64,000 nucleotides of DNA from Winogradskyella sediminis (GTDB lineage Bacteria; Bacteroidota; Bacteroidia; Flavobacteriales; Flavobacteriaceae): NCBI RefSeq assembly GCF_003387355.1, contig NZ_QUNH01000001.1, positions 382,023 to 446,022 on the forward strand, given 5' to 3'. The notes beneath the pieces are model-generated. The model searched no databases and was not told where the DNA came from. It saw only the letters and a program-made list of their open reading frames with translations. Both the position numbers and the translations under genes were made by a program. The first letter of the stretch is position 1. Every line of letters starts with the position of its first letter. This document shows positions 45,246 through 52,822 of this stretch, piece after piece.

Positions 45246-45296
45246 ATCAAATTTATGATGATATTTTGAATGTACTATAAAGAACTTTTATAAAAA

Positions 45297-48200
45297 ATGG
45301 CAGACAACCAAACTGATGATAACACAGCTTTAGATTCTGGAACTTACGAAATCATTCAGAGTCGTTTACTAAAGCAAAAAAACGATTTACAAAACCGTTT
45401 ACATCGCCTTAACGAAGCGCGTAAAACCGTTTTTGGATCCCTAGAAACACAACTTATTGCTAACGATCGTATCAATACGGAGAACAACTGTATTGCCAGA
45501 GATATCGTATCTATAGAAAACCAAAGCTTATTTGGGTATAACGTACATTTTGGACTGCGTACGTCTATTTCTTTGAGTGATGTTTTTAGTGTTTATCAGT
45601 TTCAGCGACACGATGATTCTTTCAGGTTTGAAGAAAGTCCGACAGGATTACAAATTATTGATGATCCTGTGTTTAAAAACGACTTCGAAAATCTATATAA
45701 ATATTATCGAAATACCATTTTTTCAAAGTTTGCCATTATTGGGAATTACCTCCACATGGTATTTCAGTTAAGCGAATCGGTTTCGGATATAAAAACATTC
45801 AAATGGCTTATTAATGGTAATACTTTAGAATATGTAGATAATCGTAGCGAGCACGAATACAAATACCCTAAGCAATACGATTTTATCTGGAATGAAGCAG
45901 GTCGTGATCATCAACGCAATGGAAAACATGCACACGTTTCTATATTAGATAAGGTTTTTGTAGAAACTATTGGTGGAGATTTAACTATTAAAGTCGAAGA
46001 TAACACAGACGACGGCAAAGGTATTTACAGTGAAGATGTTGAGCATAAAGATCAAACACTAGATGATGGTCAATATCGTTATGCCGATTTGGGAAATCTT
46101 ATTGTTTTAGAAATAAAACCATTTCAAGAACAACCACGATATTTTGTTTACAACCATAAACTTAAAGTTGTTGAAAAAGTGGATTCCATTGCACAATCTG
46201 CTGTTTTGTTACCAGACGATCAAGGTATTATTTTCCCAAGTGGATACTATCTACAAACTGGTGAATACAATGTGTTTTCAAACACAACGTATCAATTAAA
46301 ATTTCAACAAAAAATAACCTCACCTAACGGAGAAGATCATCTTTATATTTACTACGATCCTAAGGAGGGTGTTTATGTTTTAATGTCTTACAACGTTATT
46401 GAGCAGGAAGTCAAAACACCTATTATCTGTAATGGATTTACAATTTTAGATAATGGTGAACTGTGTTATTTCCGCACTGAAGAAGAACAAACCAAACATC
46501 ATATGATGCAAATATGGCAAACACCATATTTAAAAGGCGATATTATGCCTTCTGAGCATCAAGACACGTTACTTTACAAAATTGGGAATAAGGATATTGT
46601 TAAGGCCATGGCCGAAACGAATGAACTTATCACTCTACTCAATAAAGAAGATAGTTATGACGGGTTGTATGATGATATTGCACGAGTATCTAAAGACATT
46701 TTAGATGCTTATTATTGGATTTCTAAAGAAGAAACCCAACAACTAAATATACCTTTGGCTGAAATCAACAAAGCCTCTAATGCTGCTATAGATGAATTTG
46801 AAAAGGTAAAACAATTACGCAAACAAGCTGAGCAAGAAACCCTTTCTATTTCTAAGAAGTCAGAAGAGTTATTCAGTAAGATAAAAAGTACATCTTTTAA
46901 ATCTATTAACGATTTTGTAAATCTGCTAACACAATTGCGTTCTATTAGAGGTGAGGCTATTGGATTGTACGAAGTTCGTTATGTAGATCATGATTTCATT
47001 AAAGGCATTGAAACCCAAATCTTAGAGCAAAACGACACCATTTCTAGGCGTGCAACAACATTTCTTTTAGATGATAAAGCTTTAGAGCCGTATCACAATG
47101 CTATTAACGAAAAGCAAAACACACTAGAGGAGTTAAAAAAGGTCATAGAGATAAAAGCCTTAGAGGAAGAGGTCAATAAAATTGCAGAAGATTTAGAGCT
47201 GCTTATCGACATTGTATCAAATCTCGATATTGAAGACACCTCACACTCCACTAAAATTATTGAGAATATCTCTTTGATTTTTGCGACAATTAATCAGGTT
47301 AAAGCAGCAATAAAAAACAAATTAAAAGCTGTTGGCAAAAAAGAAGCGCAGGCCGATTTTACTGCGCAACTCAAACTTATTGACCAAAGTATCATCAACT
47401 ATATTGATATTGCCAACACACCTGAAAAATGTGATGAATTTCTCACGAAGGTTTCTATTCAACTTGAAGAATTAGAAGGCAAATTTTCAGATTTTGAAGA
47501 TTACATTTCAGAAATCATAGAAAAACGAGAAGAGGTTTATTCGGCTTTTGATAATCGCAAATCTAGCCTTGTAGAAGCTCGAAATAAAAAAACAATTGCC
47601 TTACAAAATGCTGCGCAACGCATTATAAATGGTGCACAAAAAAAGGCACAATCTTTAGAAGATATTGCTGCTATAAATGGCTATTTTGCCAGTGACCTTA
47701 TGATAAATAAGGTACGAGACATCATTGGTCAATTAAAAGACCTTGGCGATATTGGTAAATCTGAAGCCATAGAAACAGCACTTAAAGTCGCGCGTGAAGA
47801 TGCATTACGAAAACTAAAAGATAAAAACGAACTCTACGAAGATGGAGACAACGTTATAAAATTAGGAAAGCACAAGTTTGGTGTTAATAAGCAGCAACTA
47901 GATGTAACCATCGTTTTTAAAAATGATGAATTATACTATCATCTAACAGGTACCGATTTTTATCAAAAACTAAATCATGATGTACTTAACAACTCAAAGG
48001 ACATTTGGAATCAAGAATTAATTTCTGAAGACCAACAAGTCTATAGAGCTGCATACCTTGCCTACAAGATGTTCTCTACTGGTGATAAAACAGCGCTAAA
48101 TAAACTAAATGATGCTGAGTTACTCAGCCATGTACAAGATTACATTAGTGGTGATTATTCAGGTGGTTATGTTAAAGGTGTTCATGATTTTGATGCCACA

Positions 48201-50165
48201 AAATTCCTAAAGGTTCTTTTACAAAAACATCAGGAATTAGATCTATTAATCTACCCACCAAACGTACGAGCCGAAGCACAATTTTTCTGGAATAATCTTT
48301 CAGAAGAAAGCCTAAAAGCATATAATCATGATTTAAAAAGTGCTGGTGAAGTTTTGGCTGTTTTTCCAAACAGTAAGGAATATGATTTTATCATTGATGC
48401 GTTAGCTGAAGACATTGAAACTTCAAGAAAAATTGAGGCTAGTAGTGCCAAAACTATTGCCGAATATCTTTTTAACGAACTCAAAGACAATGACACATTT
48501 ACGGTTAGTAGCGAAGCTATAAAATTAAAAGATGCTTTTGAAAAGGAATTAAAAGCGCAAAAAGCTACCGAAAAATTCAAACAACGTCTTAACGATAGTG
48601 CCACACAAAAAGATCGCATAGAATTGGTAAAGCATTGGGTTTCGGCATTTGCAAAGGCAAATAAAAACACGTTGGTTCCTTATGTAAATGAATGTGTGGC
48701 TTGTATTTTGTATAAAAACGATAGCGCTTCTAATACTGCTGTTGCAGAAACTGAAATTAAAGATTTAAAAGGCGTTCATCCTAGTACTATTGATGGCACC
48801 TTTCAATTTAGCTATCATAAATTCTCTGAAGAACTAGAGCATTTTAATAGTGTAAAAGTTCCTGCATTTTCAGCTTTTAAATCGGCTAAACATGAGGTTA
48901 TAGAACAACTCAAGGAACAATTGAGATTAGATGAATTTAAACCTCGCGTACTAAGTTCTTTCGTTAGAAACAAACTTATTAATCAGGTGTATTTCCCACT
49001 TATTGGAGATAATTTAGCAAAGCAATTAGGTACAATTGGAGATACCAAGCGTATAGACCGAATGGGTCTATTGTTACTAATTTCACCACCTGGTTATGGT
49101 AAAACGACTTTAATGGAATATGTAGCCAATAGACTTGGCTTAATATTTATGAAAATTAATGGTCCTGCCATAGGCCACGAAGTTACCTCTGTAGATCCTG
49201 AAGCTGCAAATAATTCTGCTGCCAGAGAAGAGCTTAAAAAATTAAACTTAGCTTTTGAAATGGGTGATAATGTGATGCTGTATTTAGACGATATTCAGCA
49301 TTGCAATCCTGAGTTTTTACAGAAGTTTATCAGTCTATCTGATGGTACACGTAAAATTGAAGGCGTTTACCAAGGTAAACCTAAAACTTACGATTTAAGA
49401 AGTAAGAAGTTTTGTGTGATTATGGCTGGTAATCCGTATACAGAGAGTGGAGAAAAATTCCAAATTCCAGATATGCTTGCCAACCGTGCAGACATCTATA
49501 ATTTGGGTGACATTATCGGAGATACAGCCCATTTGTTTGAGTTAAGCCTTATCGAAAATGCCTTAACAAGCAATCCTGTTTTACAACAATTAAGCACCAA
49601 ATATTTTGATGATGTGTACACCTTAATTGACCGTGTACAGCATAACACAGCAGACGCAGAACTTAAGGGCAATCATAGTAACCAAGAGGTTGCCGATTAT
49701 GTTTCTGTGATTGAAAAAGTCATTAAAATAAGAAACACAGTCCTCAAGGTTAACGAAACCTATATTGCCAGTGCTGGTATGGAAGACAGTTATCGCACAG
49801 AACCTAGCTTTAAGCTACAAGGATCGTACAGAGACATGAATAAGTTGGTTGCCAAAGTAGTGCCTATAATGGATGATAAAGAATTGCAAACCTCAGTATT
49901 ATCGCATTACGAAAACGAATCACAAACTTTAACTAGCGCTGCAGAAGCCAACCTCTTAAAGTTTAAGGAATTAAGCAATTCGCTAACCGAAGAAGAGCAA
50001 CAGCGTTGGGAAGACATTAAAGTGATTTTTGCAAAAAACAATAAGTTGAATAGTCTAGGTGGACAAAACCAAATGTCGCAAATTATAGCACAAATGGCTG
50101 ACTTTACAGATAATATTGAAGGTATAAAAGAAATACTGAGGCAAGGATTTTTAGACAAAAAATAA
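45297..50165 (+). CDS. Giant AAA+ ATPase with DUF3686-like N-terminal region and coiled coils
   Basis: The 1622-residue protein resembles the large "DNA repair ATPase" (DUF3686 plus AAA) proteins found beside flotillins. Residues about 1-60 form a coiled coil. About 60-440 are beta-rich and may be a propeller-like sensor (HFGLRTSISLSDVFSVYQF, LGNLIVLEIKPF, GIIFPSGYYLQTGEY). About 480-850 are mostly helical and coiled. The AAA+ module is near 1230-1540, with Walker A SPPGYGKTTLMEYVA (about 1264), Walker B VMLYLDDIQH (about 1324), sensor-like FCVIMAGNPYTESG, and a following helical lid. No membrane segment or nuclease motif is visible. It should act as a remodelling motor, with the PspA-like and flotillin proteins the obvious candidates for substrates. 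A near-consensus -7 box (ATATTTTG, 45261-45268) precedes it. Confidence 0.82.
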   Translation: MADNQTDDNTALDSGTYEIIQSRLLKQKNDLQNRLHRLNEARKTVFGSLETQLIANDRINTENNCIARDIVSIENQSLFGYNVHFGLRTSISLSDVFSVYQFQRHDDSFRFEESPTGLQIIDDPVFKNDFENLYKYYRNTIFSKFAIIGNYLHMVFQLSESVSDIKTFKWLINGNTLEYVDNRSEHEYKYPKQYDFIWNEAGRDHQRNGKHAHVSILDKVFVETIGGDLTIKVEDNTDDGKGIYSEDVEHKDQTLDDGQYRYADLGNLIVLEIKPFQEQPRYFVYNHKLKVVEKVDSIAQSAVLLPDDQGIIFPSGYYLQTGEYNVFSNTTYQLKFQQKITSPNGEDHLYIYYDPKEGVYVLMSYNVIEQEVKTPIICNGFTILDNGELCYFRTEEEQTKHHMMQIWQTPYLKGDIMPSEHQDTLLYKIGNKDIVKAMAETNELITLLNKEDSYDGLYDDIARVSKDILDAYYWISKEETQQLNIPLAEINKASNAAIDEFEKVKQLRKQAEQETLSISKKSEELFSKIKSTSFKSINDFVNLLTQLRSIRGEAIGLYEVRYVDHDFIKGIETQILEQNDTISRRATTFLLDDKALEPYHNAINEKQNTLEELKKVIEIKALEEEVNKIAEDLELLIDIVSNLDIEDTSHSTKIIENISLIFATINQVKAAIKNKLKAVGKKEAQADFTAQLKLIDQSIINYIDIANTPEKCDEFLTKVSIQLEELEGKFSDFEDYISEIIEKREEVYSAFDNRKSSLVEARNKKTIALQNAAQRIINGAQKKAQSLEDIAAINGYFASDLMINKVRDIIGQLKDLGDIGKSEAIETALKVAREDALRKLKDKNELYEDGDNVIKLGKHKFGVNKQQLDVTIVFKNDELYYHLTGTDFYQKLNHDVLNNSKDIWNQELISEDQQVYRAAYLAYKMFSTGDKTALNKLNDAELLSHVQDYISGDYSGGYVKGVHDFDATKFLKVLLQKHQELDLLIYPPNVRAEAQFFWNNLSEESLKAYNHDLKSAGEVLAVFPNSKEYDFIIDALAEDIETSRKIEASSAKTIAEYLFNELKDNDTFTVSSEAIKLKDAFEKELKAQKATEKFKQRLNDSATQKDRIELVKHWVSAFAKANKNTLVPYVNECVACILYKNDSASNTAVAETEIKDLKGVHPSTIDGTFQFSYHKFSEELEHFNSVKVPAFSAFKSAKHEVIEQLKEQLRLDEFKPRVLSSFVRNKLINQVYFPLIGDNLAKQLGTIGDTKRIDRMGLLLLISPPGYGKTTLMEYVANRLGLIFMKINGPAIGHEVTSVDPEAANNSAAREELKKLNLAFEMGDNVMLYLDDIQHCNPEFLQKFISLSDGTRKIEGVYQGKPKTYDLRSKKFCVIMAGNPYTESGEKFQIPDMLANRADIYNLGDIIGDTAHLFELSLIENALTSNPVLQQLSTKYFDDVYTLIDRVQHNTADAELKGNHSNQEVADYVSVIEKVIKIRNTVLKVNETYIASAGMEDSYRTEPSFKLQGSYRDMNKLVAKVVPIMDDKELQTSVLSHYENESQTLTSAAEANLLKFKELSNSLTEEEQQRWEDIKVIFAKNNKLNSLGGQNQMSQIIAQMADFTDNIEGIKEILRQGFLDKK

Positions 50166-50211
50166 AATATTATTATAAATACAAGAGGTTGTCTGAAAAT
50201 TATGATAGTCT

Positions 50212-50287
50212 GTCATTCTGAACTCGTTTCAGAATCTCAATGAACTCATTTTATTTTTTTTAGAATCTGAAACAAATTCAGATTGAC
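50212..50287. repeat. MITE-like inverted repeat (GTCATTCTGAAC family)
   Basis: A left arm of 26 bp (50212-50237, beginning GTCATTCTGAACTCG) matches the reverse complement of the right arm (50262-50287, ending ATTCAGATTGAC) with four mismatches. The family is common in flavobacterial intergenic DNA. The remaining part of this 255-bp spacer shows nothing else apart from the promoter at 50393. Confidence 0.75.
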
Positions 50288-50392
50288 AAAATCTTAACTT
50301 TTTATACAGTTTTATCTTTTCGCTATAGGATTTACTAATCAGTAATAAGTTATTTTTTATCATACAATTTAAACCAATTGGTAACGTTTTCT

Positions 50393-50400
50393 TAACTTTG
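50393..50400 (+). promoter_or_regulatory. -7 promoter box of the cupin-like gene
   Basis: TAACTTTG is an exact consensus match, 20 nt before the TTG start at 50421. Position supports that start. Confidence 0.55.
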
Positions 50401-50420
50401 GCCTTCTAAAGTTTTAACTG

Positions 50421-51281
50421 TTGCAATTAAATCTTCAAGACATACCTCGCGTAAAAACCATTACAAAAGAGGATTTTATAACCCATTACTTCAAACCACA
50501 AAAACCTGTGGTGATAGAGCATTGTATCGAAGATTGGCCAGCATATTCAAAATGGAGTTTAGATTACATCAAAACCATTGCAGGCGACAAAACCGTTCCG
50601 CTGTACGACGACAGACCTGTAGATTATAAAGACGGCTTTAACCAAGCCCATGCCGAAATGAAAATGAGCGATTACGTAGATTTACTTCAACGCGAACCTA
50701 CCAGATACCGCATTTTCTTATGGAACATTTTAAAAGAAGTACCACAACTTCAAAAAGATTTTAAGTTTCCAGATTTTGGACTCCGACTCATGAAAAAGCT
50801 TCCTATGCTATTCTTTGGCGGACGCGATTCTTACACCTTTATGCATTACGATATCGACCTTGCCAATATCTTTCATTTTCATTTTGAAGGTCAAAAACAA
50901 TGCATATTATTCGACCAAGACCAAACCAAATACCTCTATAAAGTACCACACGCTTTAATTACGAGAGAGGATATTGATTTCGCAAATCCCGATTTAAAAA
51001 AATGGCCAGCGCTAAAAAAAGCAAAAGGCTGGACCTGCGAATTAAACCACGGAGAAGTCCTCTATATGCCAGAAGGCTATTGGCATTACATGCGTTACAT
51101 TACACCAGGATTTTCTATGAGTTTGCGTGCTATTGCCCGAAATCCTAAAAACCTCAGCAAAGCCATTTACAACCTGTTGATTATGCGCAACTTCGATAAT
51201 GTTATGCGACGCCTCAAAGGACAAAAATGGATTGACTGGAAAAACAAAAAAGCCATTGCAAACACAAATCGGTTCAATTAA
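50421..51281 (+). CDS. Cupin-like/JmjC-type Fe(II)/2-oxoglutarate-dependent oxygenase, TTG start
   Basis: The 286-residue protein matches the Cupin_8/FIH-like group: KPVVIEHCIEDWPAYSKW near the N-terminus, the HxD motif in MHYDIDLANIFHFHFEG at about residue 140, and the distal histidine in LYMPEGYWHYM near residue 220, together making the iron-binding triad. The group hydroxylates amino-acid side chains of proteins or related substrates. No neighbour reveals the target. Start is TTG at 50421: it gives the full family N-terminus and a correct distance to the -7 box, while no ATG is available before the first conserved region. Confidence 0.87.
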   Translation: MQLNLQDIPRVKTITKEDFITHYFKPQKPVVIEHCIEDWPAYSKWSLDYIKTIAGDKTVPLYDDRPVDYKDGFNQAHAEMKMSDYVDLLQREPTRYRIFLWNILKEVPQLQKDFKFPDFGLRLMKKLPMLFFGGRDSYTFMHYDIDLANIFHFHFEGQKQCILFDQDQTKYLYKVPHALITREDIDFANPDLKKWPALKKAKGWTCELNHGEVLYMPEGYWHYMRYITPGFSMSLRAIARNPKNLSKAIYNLLIMRNFDNVMRRLKGQKWIDWKNKKAIANTNRFN

Positions 51282-51310
51282 ATTTCTGACAGTAAATGAA
51301 ATACAATTTG

Positions 51311-51318
51311 TATATTTG
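51311..51318 (+). promoter_or_regulatory. -7 promoter box of the small secreted protein gene
   Basis: TATATTTG, exact match, 15 nt before the ATG at 51334. It excludes longer reading-frame extensions from upstream. Confidence 0.6.
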
Positions 51319-51333
51319 ACCCTTATTTTTAAA

Positions 51334-51828
51334 ATGAAAAACATGAAAAATATTTTACTAGTTGTCGCTTTACTTGCCTTTAGTTTTGGTAATGCACAAG
51401 CTTTTATGGGAGAAGGAGATCAAAAATTCCAAGTGGGTGCTAATCTTCAAGACCACGCCTCAGGTATTAATGTAAGCTTCGATCACGGTTTAGGAGAAAA
51501 TATCTCGGTTGGTGTATCCTCATCTTACGCCTTAGGTGGTGCTGATGGAATAGAAGACTTAGATTTTGGAGATCGCTTCGACTTAAAAGGGCGTTTTAAT
51601 GCGCACTTAGGAAACGTTCTTAATATCGACGAAAACTTTGACCTTTACCCAGGATTAAACCTCAGCCTTAAAAACTTTGGTGGTCATGTCGGTGCACGTT
51701 ATTTCTTTTCTGAAGGTTTTGGTGTATTTACAGAAGCTAATTTCCCATTAGCCAAGTACGACAAAGACGAAATCATTGACATACACAATCAATTTACGGT
51801 AAATATCGGTGCTGTTTTCAACCTATAA
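51334..51828 (+). CDS. Small secreted or outer-membrane beta-barrel-like protein, unknown function
   Basis: The 164-residue protein has a signal peptide (MKNMKNILLVVALLAFSFGNAQA). The mature part has alternating, glycine-rich strands (FQVGANLQDHASGINVSFDHGLGENISVGVSSSYAL, FDLKGRFNAHLGNVLNI, GVFTEANFPLAKY) ending in FTVNIGAVFNL, a pattern suggesting a small beta barrel. Similar proteins occur widely in Flavobacteriaceae without known role. Starts at 51334 or 51343 (a second in-frame ATG, MKNILL) are both possible; the promoter suits either. Confidence 0.75.
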   Translation: MKNMKNILLVVALLAFSFGNAQAFMGEGDQKFQVGANLQDHASGINVSFDHGLGENISVGVSSSYALGGADGIEDLDFGDRFDLKGRFNAHLGNVLNIDENFDLYPGLNLSLKNFGGHVGARYFFSEGFGVFTEANFPLAKYDKDEIIDIHNQFTVNIGAVFNL

Positions 51829-51877
51829 TAAAACCTTGAGCAATTAGCCATTAGCTAGTGCCTAAAACAAATAGAAT

Positions 51878-51912
51878 AAGCCTTTTCATTCACGTGTTAA
51901 GGCTTTTTTTTT
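51878..51912 (+). terminator. Terminator after the small secreted protein gene
   Basis: AAGCCTT (51878-51884) pairs with AAGGCTT (51899-51905) around a 14-nt loop and is followed by a T run to 51912. The sequence before it (51840-51862) reads GCAATTA, GCCATTA, GCTAGTG, another heptamer-phased patch. Confidence 0.75.
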
Positions 51913-51984
51913 AGAACTAATCCAACCCAGAACGAACATTAACCCCCTAAATCAACGTCCTTATTTCAAACTCACCCTCTCAAA

Positions 51985-52096
51985 CCTAATACCTAACCCC
52001 TAATCCCTAATACCTAATACCTAATACCTCAAACCTAATACCTAATACCTCAAACCTAATACCTAATCCCTAATGCCTAATCCCTAATGCCTATCC
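51985..52096. repeat. Degenerate tandem array of 16 heptamers, consensus CCTAATA
   Basis: Sixteen consecutive 7-bp units keep strict register: mostly CCTAATA, with CCTAATC, CCTAATG, CCTAACC, CCTATCC and two CCTCAAA variants. CCTAATA-CCTAATA-CCTCAAA forms a 21-bp higher-order unit seen twice. It lies between the terminator at 51878 and the recX stop at 52104; the stretch 51913-51984 shows nothing else. The array is non-coding. Confidence 0.9.
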
Positions 52097-52103
52097 CCCT
52101 CAA

Positions 52104-52577
52104 TCACCCAAAATAGTCATTCAACCTCTCATAAACCAAAGCCGATTCCCAACCACGATACAACAAATAATCAGCGACCTTTTTCTTCTTCTTATACACA
52201 TTAGGCTCTTTAACCTGAGCCATACGTTTTTGTATCAAGTCATCTAAGGTGCTATAATAATCATCCAGATCAATTTCTTTTAAAGCGGTATCAATACTAT
52301 ATTTAGAAATTTCCCGAAACTTTAACTCGCGCACCAAACGGTTTTTTCCCCATTTCTTAATTCTGAATTTCCCACTTACAAAGGCCTTAGCAAAGCGTTC
52401 TTCATTCAAAAAATTATCAGAAATTAACTGCACCATAATAACATCAATAGCTTCCGGAATCATACGCATATCGCGTAGTTTCTGCCGTACCTCTTTATGG
52501 CAACGCTCTTGGTAGGCACAATAATGCTCTAGTTTCTTTTGGGCTTCGTCTACGGTATATGTTTTTTTCACATCCAT
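52104..52577 (-). CDS. recX: Regulatory protein RecX
   Basis: RecX limits RecA filament growth. The 157-residue protein shows the three-helix repeats of the family: KLEHYCAYQERCHKEVRQKL, LISDNFLNEERFAKAFVSGKFR followed by KKWGKNRLVRELKFREIS, and KKKVADYLLYRGWESALVYERLNDYF at the C-terminus. I chose the ATG at 52577; an upstream in-frame start (52610) would add 11 non-conserved residues. RecA is not in the window. The gene is followed immediately by the heptamer array. Confidence 0.93.
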   Translation of the reverse strand: MDVKKTYTVDEAQKKLEHYCAYQERCHKEVRQKLRDMRMIPEAIDVIMVQLISDNFLNEERFAKAFVSGKFRIKKWGKNRLVRELKFREISKYSIDTALKEIDLDDYYSTLDDLIQKRMAQVKEPNVYKKKKKVADYLLYRGWESALVYERLNDYFG

Positions 52578-52684
52578 ACATTTCAAAAATACAATAGAAT
52601 GTAAAAACAACCACCGTTTAAATCTTATAAATAAAAAGGAAGCTATAATAAGGCATCGTGTTCAATATTAACATTTTATCGGTA

Positions 52685-52733
52685 TTTTAAGTACTTAAAA
52701 GAGAATTTGTAAGAAATCTTAACAATTTGTTAA
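52685..52733. promoter_or_regulatory. Two perfect palindromes upstream of the giant secreted protein gene
   Basis: TTTTAAGTACTTAAAA (52685-52700) is a 16-bp perfect palindrome. TTAACAA and TTGTTAA around one T (52719-52733) is a second. Both lie 45-95 bp upstream of the -7 box at 52778, a suitable place for an activator or repressor. Confidence 0.45.
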
Positions 52734-52777
52734 TAATTACCTACTTTTCAAGACACTGACCTACAGACTATTTAATA

Positions 52778-52785
52778 TATCTTTG
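52778..52785 (+). promoter_or_regulatory. -7 promoter box of the T9SS cargo gene
   Basis: TATCTTTG is an exact match; the predicted leader is about 33 nt to the ATG at 52823. Confidence 0.55.
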
Positions 52786-52822
52786 GACGGTAGTAACAGA
52801 TTAATTATCCCTCTATATCCCG

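Noticed and set aside
51199..51333. N-terminal extension of the small secreted protein
   Set aside because: It overlaps the cupin gene, and a -7 box at 51311 and a signal peptide starting at 51334 show the true start.
51985..52096. Heptamer array as a telomere or CRISPR array
   Set aside because: The units are only 7 bp with no unique spacers, and the array lies between ordinary genes, so neither a linear chromosome end nor a CRISPR is supported.
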